Origin: CAZESS01 sp964414415
GTDB taxonomy: Archaea; Thermoplasmatota; E2; UBA202; DSCA01
Length of the DNA: 62,233 nt
Direction of reading: 5' to 3'
Assembly (NCBI GenBank): GCA_964414415.1
Contig: CAYPWJ010000008.1
Coordinates: forward strand, 1 to 62,233
In this document: one piece after another, positions 54,001-62,215 of the stretch
Layout of the letters: each line of letters opens with the position of its first letter
How positions within the stretch are numbered: position 1 is the first letter of the stretch
Notes under the pieces: model-generated
What the model saw: only the letters and a program-made list of their open reading frames with translations
Told to the model about the DNA's origin: nothing
The model's database searches: none
Position numbers and translations under genes: made by a program

Positions 54001-54189
54001 GATGCATTGAAGGAAAAGGTGTTCGAGGAGCGGTACAGCCACGGCGGCACCGCCGGTTCCGGGCTGGGGTTGTACATCGTCAGGCAGACGGTGGAGCGGT
54101 ACGGCGGCTCCATCAGGGTGGAGGACAACGAGCCGCAGGGAACGGTGTTCGTCATCCATCTGCAGGCGGCTACGGGGAAAAGCTCTTAA
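51088..54189 (+). CDS. Multi-PAS/GAF sensor histidine kinase (first gene of a two-component cluster)
   Basis: 1033 residues from the ATG at 51088. Order: PAS with a C65/C76/C79 motif (CYTVYANRDEPCPSCP, about 25-135), PAS (145-260), GAF-like (265-445), PAS (450-570), PAS (575-695), PAS (700-820), H-box NKIMRHDIINHLNV (His near 839) and HATPase with N box NIVRNAVEHA and G2 GTAGSGLGLYIV. No membrane helix, so it is a cytoplasmic sensor. The kinase tail shares a nearly identical DNA segment with the next kinase. Phosphate would pass to the receiver at the end of the cluster. Confidence 0.9.
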   Translation: MTDGRRDSYVDVAHVLRQLEQPKPLLNMLSEHVVFQDTDHVILWANEAAARSVDTDAEHLEGRQCYTVYANRDEPCPSCPVEAALQSGEMQEGEMHTPDGKAWLVRAMPLRDEDGIVVGAVETTLEVTEQKRTVRALHETGERFGKLFDLIPDTVFLLDEDGVFESVNTLTVTDYNREDILGRHFSEAPFLTGESRQTTVQLFKRRRRGDAVSPFTIPVSTKDGDVRYAQINAVQLPDGDILGIARDVTEHRREEQRVRATAEEMRVISDMAMELNRCDTIREICSLVGDTVRTFNDDAYVIVTAPDGPSSDIRIQHLAGFSPVAERLSQILGVDPRRMTFSPADMTEEERRLFTSGRLIEMPGGLYALSTRKIPKPVCTAIEGFLDVDAIYTMGFAIDHTPLGGVIILPLAGTPLRHGEAIEAIVRQAAAVIEQRLAQEALQKSEAHSRALLNAVPDLMFQFDADGTIIAYEGARADLYRDPDDFMGKNIRDVVPADLAEATLTHIQRAHASGEMQRYEYKLPVHGEPRRFEARMAPVDDASVVALIRDVTERKRTEEALRRSEKKFRLIAENTSDYISIINWKGEYQYVSPSHRQLGYKPEDLLGQSGLPMVHPADREKLLPLLKKYASMKLRDALGLYRDGVTERFSFRFSDAEGRWHHVDTTADLVKSPEGDGLQILLVSRDVTRRTQLLEELKESEERFRTVFEHAMVGIYKTTPDGRILMANPTMVKMLGYDSFEQLAQRNLEREGFEPSYDRDRFKREIEETGTVTGLESSWKKQDGTTLHVRENARAIRDDSGETRYYLGTVEDITDRKRAEEQVAQLNDMLQLINKIMRHDIINHLNVAQSLLELYEDERDISLCDKARSRMLQGMQLIKRMRELESLVGAGGRLQPYDIRDVVEEAIADCPIKCSIQGQGTALADDAIYPAVDNIVRNAVEHADADSLHVSITDVDGAVELSIADDGMGIPDALKEKVFEERYSHGGTAGSGLGLYIVRQTVERYGGSIRVEDNEPQGTVFVIHLQAATGKSS

Positions 54190-54223
54190 GAATACCCGTG
54201 TTGTATTGTGACAAGAGATAACA

Positions 54224-54304
54224 ATGGGCAGGGATGAGTCAGGGATGACGGTCAAAGATGCAGGGTGCCGAAGCGGATGTAAGACTCTACAGGTGACGAG
54301 ATGA
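54224..54304 (+). CDS. Possible 26-residue upstream ORF coupled to the second kinase
   Basis: ATG at 54224 opens a short frame (MGRDESGMTVKDAG...) that ends at TGA 54302-54304, overlapping the kinase ATG at 54301 as ATGA. It may couple translation across the 111-nt gap between the two kinase genes. No family. It could be chance. Confidence 0.22.
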   Translation: MGRDESGMTVKDAGCRSGCKTLQVTR

Positions 54305-55350
54305 AAAGCAGAGTGGAGCTCAAAGAGGAACTCGAGATATACAAGGAGAGACTGGAAAACGCTATGGAGGCGGGCAACCTCGCCTGGTGGGAGATGGAGC
54401 TGCCATCCGGCAAAGTCCGGTTCAACAGCGGAAAAGCCCACATGCTTGGCTACGACCCTGAACGCTTCGAGCATTATACCGACTTTACCGACCTTCTCCA
54501 TCCCGAGGACCACGACCGGGCGATGCAGGCCATGCGGGCCCATCTCCAGGGAAACGAGCCCAGATACGAGGTAACATACAGGATCAAGAAAAAAGACAAC
54601 GGCTACAAATGGTTCCGAGACGTCGGCAAGGTAACCGAGGCGGACGAGGACGGCGAATACAAAAAAGTGACCGGCATCGTCATAGACATCGACGCCTCCA
54701 AGGAAGCAGAGAGGCAGATAGCCGAACTCAACGACACCCTCCGCCTCCTCAACAAAATCATGCGGCACGACATCGTCAACCACATGCAGGTCACGCAGAG
54801 CGCCATCGAGCTCTACGAGGAGAGCGAGGACGAGGAGCTGCTAGAGAAAGCATCGAGGCGTATGCAGCAGGGCATCTCTCTCATTAAACGGATGCGCGGG
54901 CTTGAGTCCATGGTTGCCACGGGGAAAAAGCTTGAGCCTATCGACGTCCGGGAGGTAGCCGAGGAAGTCATGGCCGACTGCACCATCGAATGCAGCGTCG
55001 ACGGCGAGGCCGTCGTCATGGCCGACGAGGCACTGCACTCGGTGCTCCGGAACCTGCTCGACAACGCCGTCAAGCACGGCGACGCCTCCCACGTCGCCGT
55101 CGAGCTGTCCTGCAGTGATGACGCCTGCACCATCCGGGTGGCCGACGACGGCACGGGCATCCCCGACGAGGCAAAGGAGCGGCTGTTCGAGGAAGGCTTC
55201 TCCCACGGCGACAGCGCCGGCTCCGGGCTGGGGTTGTACATCGTCAGGCAGACGGTGGAGCGATACGGCGGCTCCATCAGGGTGGAGGACAACGAGCCGC
55301 AGGGAACGGTGTTTGACATACAACTACAAAAGGGAGGCACCCATGAATGA
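54301..55350 (+). CDS. PAS sensor histidine kinase (short)
   Basis: 349 residues: one PAS domain (about 15-135, with LGYDPERFEHYTDFTDLLHPEDHDR), H-box NKIMRHDIVNHMQVTQ (His near 157) and HATPase (N box NLLDNAVKHGD, G1 ADDGTGIP, G2 SAGSGLGLYIV). It ends KGGTHE. The next gene starts inside its last codons (8 nt overlap). Its tail DNA at 55222-55313 is nearly identical to 54058-54149 of the preceding kinase. Confidence 0.9.
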   Translation: MKSRVELKEELEIYKERLENAMEAGNLAWWEMELPSGKVRFNSGKAHMLGYDPERFEHYTDFTDLLHPEDHDRAMQAMRAHLQGNEPRYEVTYRIKKKDNGYKWFRDVGKVTEADEDGEYKKVTGIVIDIDASKEAERQIAELNDTLRLLNKIMRHDIVNHMQVTQSAIELYEESEDEELLEKASRRMQQGISLIKRMRGLESMVATGKKLEPIDVREVAEEVMADCTIECSVDGEAVVMADEALHSVLRNLLDNAVKHGDASHVAVELSCSDDACTIRVADDGTGIPDEAKERLFEEGFSHGDSAGSGLGLYIVRQTVERYGGSIRVEDNEPQGTVFDIQLQKGGTHE

Positions 55351-57853
55351 GCATAAGCGTAACGAGCAGGAAGGCCTGCGATGGGAACTCCTTTTCCAGG
55401 CCGTCGGCCAGCCCGCGTTGATTCTCGACCCGGAGCACACCATCATCGCGGCGAACGACGCCGCGGCCGACGCCACCGGCCTGTCCCGGGAGGAGCTGGT
55501 CGGGAAGAAGTGCTACGAAGTGTTCCATGAATCCAGCCATCCGCCGGAGCGCTGCCCGTTGGAAGCCATGAAACAATCCGGCCAGGTGGAAACCGAGGCG
55601 ATGGAGGTGGAAGCCCTCGGCGGCACCTACCTCGTCTCATGTACACCGGTCTTCGACGACAAGGGACACCTCAACAAAGTCGTGCACATCGCCACTGACA
55701 TCACCGAGCGCAAGCGAGTGCAGGATAAGTTGCAGGAGAACGAGAAGAAATACAGGGAATTATTCAACACCGCTCTCGTCGGAATAACCGTCCACAATGC
55801 AGAAGGGAACATCACCGCGGCGAACGATACAGCCGAACGAATATTCGGCATCACGGAGAAAGAGCTGATGGAGAAAGACCTCGACTTCTGGACCGGAAAA
55901 CTGCTCCATCCAGACGGCACCCCAATGGACGTATCTGATTTCCCGCTGTCCATCGTTGCGGAAACGAAAGCCCCATCCGAGAGAACCGTCGTCGGACTCC
56001 GGATGGCGGAAAACGAGGAGCCACGGTGGTTCTTACACAGCGCTAGACCGATAGTAACCAAGGAAGGAAATCTCGAAAAGGTGGTCACCTCTTTTATCGA
56101 TATAACCGATAGACGAAAGACGCGGGAGGCGCTGCATGAAAGCAAACGATTCCTTCAAGACGTGTTCGACGGCATCCAGGATGGCATCAGCGTCCTGGGC
56201 CCAGACCTCACCATCGTCCGGGTGAACGAATGGATAAAGAAGCGACATCACGATGAACTGCCGCTGGAAGGAAAGAAATGCTACCAGGTGTACCAGCGGA
56301 GAGATTCGCCATGCCCCGTCTGTCCATCGGTGGAGGCCCTATCAACGGGAGAGGTGCATACCGAAGAAATCCGGGTTCCAACCCCCGGAGGAGCCTTCTG
56401 GAGCGAGATTTCTGCGTACCCACTCAAGGATGAGCAAGGCCAGGTCGTCGGTGTCATTGAACATGTAAAAGATGTCACGGAACGAAAAGAAGCTATAGAA
56501 AAGCTGCGCGAGAGCGAGGAAAAATACAGGAGCCTGTTCTATGGAACGCCGCTGGGCACGTTCCGCTATGACGAACGCGGCGTCATTACCGACTGCAACG
56601 AGACATTTGTCGACATCATCGGCTCGTCGAAAGAAGCCCTCATCGGTCTCAACATGATGCACGACCTGGAAGACGAGGACTTGGTCGAAGAGGTAAAATA
56701 TTCATTAGCGGACGGCGAAGGATACTACGAAGGAAAATATACCTCCGTAACAGCAGATAAAACCACGCCAGTCCGTGTGTTATTCAAGGGCATGCGCAAC
56801 GAAGAAGGGAACATCTATGCCGGGATGGGTCTGGTGGAAGACATCACCGACCGCAAGCAGGCGGAGGAGAATCTCCGGGAATCCGAGCGGCAGATGCGGA
56901 CGCTGATGGGCAACCTGCCCGGCATGGCCTACCGCTGCCGGAACGTGCCCAGTTGGACGATGGAGTTCGTCAGCGACGGATGCCGCCAGGTGACAGGCTA
57001 CGAGCCGGAGAAGGTGATGAACGACACCGTGGTTGCCTACGGAGACGTCATCCACCCGGACGACAGGGACATGGTCTGGAAGACGGTGCAGCAGGCAGTG
57101 GACGCGGGAGAGCGATTTGAATTAGAGTATAGAATCATCACCAAGCAGGGAGAAGAACGATGGGTGTGGGAACGTGGCACGTGCGTATCATCCGGCGAGG
57201 AGCCGGCAATCCTCGAAGGATTCATCTCCGACATCACCGCACGGAAAAAAGCAGAGCAGCGCTACCGCAGCGTCGTCGAAAACGCCCACGACGCCATCTA
57301 TCTCATCCATCCCGAAGAGGGCTTCCAGTACGTCAACCCCGCATTTGAGGACCTCACCGGGTACAGCGCCGGCGAGATATACAGCGACACGTTTTCCTTC
57401 TGGGACATCATCCACCCCGACGACGTTGCGATGATAGAGGAACGAGGCAAAGCCCGTGCACGAGGTGAAGAGGTGCCCGACCGCTACGAGTTCCGCATCA
57501 TCGCCCAAAACGGCGACGTCAAGATCGTCGAGGCCACCACCGTTGACGTCGCCACTGGCGAAGTGCTCGTCATGGGCATCCTCCGCGACGTCACCAAGCG
57601 CTGGCGGGCGGAACAGGAGCGGGAGCGTGCCTACCAGGAGATGGAGCGCGCGCTGCAGCTCGAAAAACGATTCAAGGCCGACGCCGCGCACTTCTTCCTC
57701 AATCCCATCGCCATCTGTAAAGGCTATCTCGAGCTCCACATGAACCAGCTCGACGGCCGCGAGACGAAACAGGTTGAAATGGCGCGGGAGGCCATCATGC
57801 GGATCGAGGCGGTCATCAAAAACATCGTCGAAAAAGGTGAAATACGTGAATAA
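55343..57853 (+). CDS. Six-PAS sensor with an H-box but no ATPase domain
   Basis: 836 residues, ATG preceded by the SD gggagg. About six PAS domains (roughly 10-125, 130-255, 265-385, 390-510, 515-635, 640-755). Two have Cys motifs: CYEVFHESSHPPERCP and CYQVYQRRDSPCPVCP. The last 65 residues are a coiled helix and KADAAHFFLNPIAICKGYLEL, an H-box-like dimerisation helix, after which the protein stops. There is no N, G1 or G2 box, so it cannot autophosphorylate alone. It may be phosphorylated by the neighbouring kinases or act by dimer contact. It overlaps the receiver gene. Confidence 0.88.
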   Translation: MNEHKRNEQEGLRWELLFQAVGQPALILDPEHTIIAANDAAADATGLSREELVGKKCYEVFHESSHPPERCPLEAMKQSGQVETEAMEVEALGGTYLVSCTPVFDDKGHLNKVVHIATDITERKRVQDKLQENEKKYRELFNTALVGITVHNAEGNITAANDTAERIFGITEKELMEKDLDFWTGKLLHPDGTPMDVSDFPLSIVAETKAPSERTVVGLRMAENEEPRWFLHSARPIVTKEGNLEKVVTSFIDITDRRKTREALHESKRFLQDVFDGIQDGISVLGPDLTIVRVNEWIKKRHHDELPLEGKKCYQVYQRRDSPCPVCPSVEALSTGEVHTEEIRVPTPGGAFWSEISAYPLKDEQGQVVGVIEHVKDVTERKEAIEKLRESEEKYRSLFYGTPLGTFRYDERGVITDCNETFVDIIGSSKEALIGLNMMHDLEDEDLVEEVKYSLADGEGYYEGKYTSVTADKTTPVRVLFKGMRNEEGNIYAGMGLVEDITDRKQAEENLRESERQMRTLMGNLPGMAYRCRNVPSWTMEFVSDGCRQVTGYEPEKVMNDTVVAYGDVIHPDDRDMVWKTVQQAVDAGERFELEYRIITKQGEERWVWERGTCVSSGEEPAILEGFISDITARKKAEQRYRSVVENAHDAIYLIHPEEGFQYVNPAFEDLTGYSAGEIYSDTFSFWDIIHPDDVAMIEERGKARARGEEVPDRYEFRIIAQNGDVKIVEATTVDVATGEVLVMGILRDVTKRWRAEQERERAYQEMERALQLEKRFKADAAHFFLNPIAICKGYLELHMNQLDGRETKQVEMAREAIMRIEAVIKNIVEKGEIRE

Positions 57854-58283
57854 AACCGTGTTAGTGGTAGACGATGAGCCCGACATCCAGGAGATACTGA
57901 AGATATACCTGGAACGTATCGACGGCGTCGAGGTAACACAGGCGCTAACCGGCGAAACAGCCGTCGAGACCTACATGGATATGGCTCATCAGGGAGAGAG
58001 ACCCGCCGTGGTCATCATGGATCTCAACCTGTCGGGCAGCAATGCCGACCAAGAAATCGTCGATGCGCATCGACGCGGCGAAGACGACAGGCTGGACGGG
58101 GTCAGAACCGCGCGGGAAATCTTTTCCATCGACGGCGATGCCGTGATATGGGGATACACCGCCTGGTCGGATACCGAGTGGGGAGGACGGCTGCGGGACG
58201 CCGGTGCCCAGCGCATCGTCGACCGTATCGTGCCGTTCAAAGACTTTGTCGGCATGGTGGAAGAGCGCCTGCAGGAGAAATAA
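57846..58283 (+). CDS. Single-domain response regulator (receiver)
   Basis: 145 residues from the GTG at 57846 (NKTVLVVDDEPDIQEILKIYL), SD-like ggtga just before it. The acidic pocket is VVDDE; the phospho-acceptor Asp is in VVIMDLNLSGSN; TAWSD and VPFKDF supply the Thr and Lys. An insertion (NADQEIVDAHRRGEDDR) follows the Asp loop, seen in some archaeal receivers. No output domain, so it should work by protein contact. It overlaps the preceding sensor by 8 nt and is the only receiver of the cluster. Confidence 0.9.
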   Translation: MNKTVLVVDDEPDIQEILKIYLERIDGVEVTQALTGETAVETYMDMAHQGERPAVVIMDLNLSGSNADQEIVDAHRRGEDDRLDGVRTAREIFSIDGDAVIWGYTAWSDTEWGGRLRDAGAQRIVDRIVPFKDFVGMVEERLQEK

Positions 58284-58293
58284 CGCGGCAGCG

Positions 58294-59319
58294 TCACCCG
58301 GTGAGCGGTGACAGGTCCAACTCCGCCGCTGCACGCTTGATGGTCTCAACCTTTGCTGTCTCATCGGGCAGGATGATTGATTCGATGCGTTCCACTTTTT
58401 GCGCAGCGGTGTAGGTATCAAGCCTGACGGACAGCAGCGGCACCTCGTTTTTGTCTGCGTGTGCCGTGAGATTGGAGGGCGGGACGATGTTGTTGGTCAG
58501 CAGGATACAGGACGTGTTGGGATCCTGCAGCGAGGCGGCGATGACGTCGGTGCGGTCGCCGCCGGTGATGATGAGCTTGTTTTTCTTCTTGAAATCGGGG
58601 TGCCGCTGTATCTCGGTGGCGGAGAGCGCGCCGATGAGGATATGCTGGATGGGGTTGTCCAGGCCGGCGCTGCCTGCCACCACCTTTGCGAACAGCTTGT
58701 CGGCGAGGTAGCTGGCCTGCATCGTGTCGAGCTCTTCGAGGTAGGGCATGGTTCCCAGCAGCGGTATGCTGCGCTCCTCGAGTGCCTCCTCTACGTGATG
58801 CAGGTCTTCCTCCTTAGGTCGGTCCATCACGGTGCCGATGATGTCCACTTTGTCGCGCTGCACTGCATCGTGGGCGAAGATGAGGTCATCCAGCATGTCG
58901 GATGACTCGCCGGTGAGAACGAGGACGACGCCGGCATCGAGCTGACGGGCCACAGAGAGGGTGTCCAGGTCGAGCGATCGGCCGTGCACCAGGTCGTAGC
59001 TGCCCTCGACGATGAAGCAGTCCGTGCCTGCGGAGAGCACCTCGGCGCGCCGGGTGAGCTCGTCGGCGATGTCCGGATAGGCGTGGACGATCTTGGCGTA
59101 GTGGAACCCGATGGTGAACTCTTCGATGGGCTGCCCGATGGAGAACACTTTTTTGAACAGGGCTGCATCGTAGTCTACCAGCCGTTTTTTCTTGTAGATC
59201 TGGTTGTCGCCCAGCGGCTTCATGTACCCGATCGAGCCGTCCATGTGCTGTGCGATGCCGAGGGCAGCGGTGCTCTTCCCCGCGTTGGGGGACACCGATG
59301 CCGTCACTATTGTCTTCAT
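58294..59319 (-). CDS. BioD-like/DRTGG-domain protein (COG0857 type)
   Basis: 341 residues: a P-loop domain (TIVTASVSPNAGKSTAALGIA, the Walker A loop) as in dethiobiotin synthase and the N-terminal part of long phosphotransacetylases, then a DRTGG domain (about 215-320, IITGGDRTDVIAASL). It lacks the acetyltransferase domain. Its ATG overlaps the stop of the ADP-forming acetyl-CoA synthetase (ATGA), so it probably regulates or aids that enzyme. Confidence 0.85.
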   Translation of the reverse strand: MKTIVTASVSPNAGKSTAALGIAQHMDGSIGYMKPLGDNQIYKKKRLVDYDAALFKKVFSIGQPIEEFTIGFHYAKIVHAYPDIADELTRRAEVLSAGTDCFIVEGSYDLVHGRSLDLDTLSVARQLDAGVVLVLTGESSDMLDDLIFAHDAVQRDKVDIIGTVMDRPKEEDLHHVEEALEERSIPLLGTMPYLEELDTMQASYLADKLFAKVVAGSAGLDNPIQHILIGALSATEIQRHPDFKKKNKLIITGGDRTDVIAASLQDPNTSCILLTNNIVPPSNLTAHADKNEVPLLSVRLDTYTAAQKVERIESIILPDETAKVETIKRAAAELDLSPLTG

Positions 59320-61418
59320 GTTTCTTCCACCTCTATATTTATACGAGCGTCTATAACTTTTGCCCCCTCCTCGTAGACCATGAGGGGGTTTATGTCCAGT
59401 TCTGATATCTCTGGAAATCGATCGACGAGCATGCCGATACGGTAGATAGCGTCGATGGTCGCCTGGATGTCCTTCCGTCCTTCGCCGCGGACGCCGAGCA
59501 GCAGCGGGAAGGAACTGATCTCCCGAATCATCTTCGCTATCTCTTTCCTGCTGACCGGGGCAACGCGGAAGGCCACGTCCTTGAGCACCTCCACGTAGAT
59601 ACCGCCGAGGCCAAACATGAGCGTCTTATCAAAGGAAGGATCGGTCGTCGAACCGATGATGGTTTCCACGCCCTCTGGCACCATCTTGACGACTTCGACC
59701 CCGCGAATGTTTGCATCCGGCACGTGCTGCCGGCAGTTTCGGATGATAGCCTCGTAGCCCTCGACGACTTCGTCTTCATCTTCAAGATTCAGCAGCACGC
59801 CGCCGCTGTCGGTCTTGTGCACGATATCCTCCGAGACGACCTTCATGACCACGGGATACCCGATGTCATTCGCCGCCTCGACGGCCTCGTCAATGGTCCG
59901 AGCGACCCTGAACGGCGGGACGTTCAGTCCCAATGCATCCATGATTTCCTTGGCCTCGGTACCAAGCAGCTGCCCGCGCCCCTCGTCTCTGACCCGTGCA
60001 ATGACGTCGCTGATGTGTCCCTCGTCGAACGAGACATCCTCGGTCACCTCGGTCTTCCGGGGCGCATAGGCCGTGTAGAGCGCGTTGAGCGATGACACCG
60101 CATCCTCCACCTCGTCGAAGGCGGGCAGCCCGTTGGTCGTCAAATCGCGGAGCACCTCGTCGGTCTGGTCACCGCCGAACAGCGAATACACGATGGGCTT
60201 CTCGTCGCCGTATTTCTCCTGCATCTCCAGAAACGTCTCCCTGATGGGGTCCAGCGGCGACTGGCCCGTCTGGCAGTAGAGGGCGATGACAGCATCGACG
60301 TCGTCACACTGCAGCGCGCGCTCCATCGCCTCCCGGTACTCATCGCCGCCGGCCTGCCCCGTCAGGTCGACCGGGTTGCGGTAGGAGCCAAAGTCGGGGA
60401 GCACGTCCCCGAAGGTATCCTCGAGTATCTCCATGTCGCTGAGCAGTTCGATGCCGTATTTCTCGCATGCATCTGCAGCGAGCACGCCGATGCCGCCGCC
60501 GTTGGTCACGATGACCACCTTGTCGCCCGCCGGCTGTGGGCAGGCGGACAGCGTCGACACCCAGTTGAATCCCTCCTCGAGGCTCTCGGCACGGAGTACG
60601 CCGGCCTGCCGGAAGGCTGCATCGAATATCTTGTCGGCGCCGGCCAGGGAGCCCGTATGTGATGCAACGGCGCGTGCGCCGACCTCCGAGCGGCCGGCCT
60701 TGATGGCAACAACGTTCATGTCCTCCGGCTTCCGCTGTACGAGGTTCATGAACTCCCGCCCGTTGTCAAGCCCCTCCATATAGAGGAAGACAACGTCGGT
60801 GATGTCGTCCTCGAAGACGTATGAGAGCAGCTCCGCCTCGGTGATGTCGGCCTTGTTACCGATGGAGACGATGGTTGACAGCCCCATGTTCTCCTCGGCT
60901 GTCTTGCCGATCATGGCGATGCCAAGGGCACCCGACTGCGAGATAACGGCGATGTTGCCGGGCCGGATGTTCGAGGGGCCAAAAGTCGCATTGATGGAGG
61001 CAGCGGCGGAGTACAGCCCAAAGACGTTGGGACCCAGTATGCGCATGCCGTGCTCGCGGGCAGCCTGCACCATCTCCCGCTCCGCTTCGATGTTCCCGAT
61101 CTCCGAGAAGCCTGACGTGATGACGATGGCAAACTTGACGCCCTGCGCGGCGCATTGACGGATGACGTCGACCGCAATCTTGGCCGGGACGACAACGAGC
61201 GCGAGGTCCACATCGCCGTCGATATCGCCGATGTCCTCGATTACCTCGTATCCGAGTATTTCGCCGCCCTTCGGGTTTACCGGATAAATGTCGCCCTGGT
61301 AGTCGGAGTCGATGATATTCCGGAGCACCGTGTGGCCTATCTTTCCCTCGTCGTGTGAGGCGCCGATGACGGCGACGCTGCGCGGGTTAAACAGGGGAGC
61401 AAGGTCAGTCGATGTCAC
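59316..61418 (-). CDS. acdAB: Acetate-CoA ligase (ADP-forming), fused alpha and beta parts
   Basis: 700 residues: CoA-binding and succinyl-CoA-ligase-like domains (1-460) followed by an ATP-grasp domain (470-700). PRSVAVIGASHDEGKIG starts the CoA-binding fold, ARAVASHTGSLAGAD contains the catalytic His that is phosphorylated, and GYPVVMKVVSEDIVHKTDSGGV is the ATP-grasp core. The enzyme converts acetyl-CoA (or other acyl-CoA) + ADP + Pi to acetate + ATP, the main ATP-yielding step of fermenting archaea. TATA box at 61442-61448. Confidence 0.95.
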   Translation of the reverse strand: MTSTDLAPLFNPRSVAVIGASHDEGKIGHTVLRNIIDSDYQGDIYPVNPKGGEILGYEVIEDIGDIDGDVDLALVVVPAKIAVDVIRQCAAQGVKFAIVITSGFSEIGNIEAEREMVQAAREHGMRILGPNVFGLYSAAASINATFGPSNIRPGNIAVISQSGALGIAMIGKTAEENMGLSTIVSIGNKADITEAELLSYVFEDDITDVVFLYMEGLDNGREFMNLVQRKPEDMNVVAIKAGRSEVGARAVASHTGSLAGADKIFDAAFRQAGVLRAESLEEGFNWVSTLSACPQPAGDKVVIVTNGGGIGVLAADACEKYGIELLSDMEILEDTFGDVLPDFGSYRNPVDLTGQAGGDEYREAMERALQCDDVDAVIALYCQTGQSPLDPIRETFLEMQEKYGDEKPIVYSLFGGDQTDEVLRDLTTNGLPAFDEVEDAVSSLNALYTAYAPRKTEVTEDVSFDEGHISDVIARVRDEGRGQLLGTEAKEIMDALGLNVPPFRVARTIDEAVEAANDIGYPVVMKVVSEDIVHKTDSGGVLLNLEDEDEVVEGYEAIIRNCRQHVPDANIRGVEVVKMVPEGVETIIGSTTDPSFDKTLMFGLGGIYVEVLKDVAFRVAPVSRKEIAKMIREISSFPLLLGVRGEGRKDIQATIDAIYRIGMLVDRFPEISELDINPLMVYEEGAKVIDARINIEVEET

Positions 61419-61441
61419 CGACAGCGAAAGAAAGAAACTAT

Positions 61442-61448
61442 TATAAAT
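61442..61448 (-). promoter_or_regulatory. TATA box for acdAB
   Basis: Minus-strand atttata centred 26-27 nt before the ATG at 61418; leaderless transcript. Confidence 0.6.
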
Positions 61449-61481
61449 GTTATGTGCCGCGGAGATGACGCCGCCCGGCCT

Positions 61482-62126
61482 TCAGTCAAGCCACTGTTGT
61501 ACGGACCGGGCGGCCATCTCGACGTGACGCTGTCCCTCTCTCTCCACGTAGGGGCCGTGCCCCGGATAGAGGTCCGTGACGGGGAGGTCAAGCGAATGGA
61601 TGGACTGAGCCAGCGTTGGTCTGCTGCCTCCCTTGAAATCCGTGCGGCCGATGCCGCCGTGAGCGAAGATGAGATCGCCCGAAAACAGCGACGCCGAAGT
61701 TGCCTCGTAGAGACAGATGCTGCCCGGCGAATGCCCCGGCGTATGGAGCACCTGGAGTGCTGCTCCGCCTACATCGATGACATCGCCGTCCTGCAGCTTT
61801 CGGTCCACCGTGGTTGGCTCCTGCGAGGCTCCAAACCAGTCAGCCGACCAGTTCCGTCCCTCCTCGACGACCGCCGCGCCATCTTCATGCATGTAAACCT
61901 CCGCATTGCATCGCTCCCGCAGCTGCGCGACGCCGCCGCAGTGGTCGAAGTGCTCGTGGGTGAGCACGATGGCGTCGATTTCCTCCAGAGAGACGGATTG
62001 CTCGATGGCGCGGCGGATGTACCGGCCGTTGGAGCCGGTGCCTGCATCGATGAGCACGTGTCGCTTGTCGCTGACCAGATAGACGTTGGCGTCGAAGCCG
62101 GCGCCCGGGACCGCTGACACCTGCAT
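61482..62126 (-). CDS. Metallo-beta-lactamase-fold hydrolase (glyoxalase II-like)
   Basis: 214 residues from the ATG at 62126 (MQVSAVPGAGFDANVYLVSD). IVLTHEHFDHCGG is the HxHxDH zinc motif; HTPGHSPGSICLY and the terminal YPGHGP supply the other zinc ligands. Could be a glyoxalase II, a lactonase or a related thioesterase. The start is set by the TATA box tatatat at 62148-62154, 25 nt away; the longer in-frame extension upstream covers the box and is not used. Confidence 0.9.
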   Translation of the reverse strand: MQVSAVPGAGFDANVYLVSDKRHVLIDAGTGSNGRYIRRAIEQSVSLEEIDAIVLTHEHFDHCGGVAQLRERCNAEVYMHEDGAAVVEEGRNWSADWFGASQEPTTVDRKLQDGDVIDVGGAALQVLHTPGHSPGSICLYEATSASLFSGDLIFAHGGIGRTDFKGGSRPTLAQSIHSLDLPVTDLYPGHGPYVEREGQRHVEMAARSVQQWLD

Positions 62127-62147
62127 GTGCCGTGAAACAACCCGGGC

Positions 62148-62154
62148 TATATAT
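62148..62154 (-). promoter_or_regulatory. TATA box for the MBL hydrolase gene
   Basis: Minus-strand tatatat core centred 25 nt before the ATG at 62126. Confidence 0.6.
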
Positions 62155-62206
62155 GGATTTGTCCGCACAGCCAGCGAGTGTGTTATCTGCCAAAAATTTC
62201 GTCGGG

Positions 62207-62215
62207 ATTTTTATG
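62207..62215 (+). promoter_or_regulatory. Possible TATA box of the next gene beyond the window
   Basis: atttttatg near the right edge, pointing out of the window. By the usual 25-26 nt spacing its gene would start just past 62233, divergent from the MBL gene. Confidence 0.35.
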
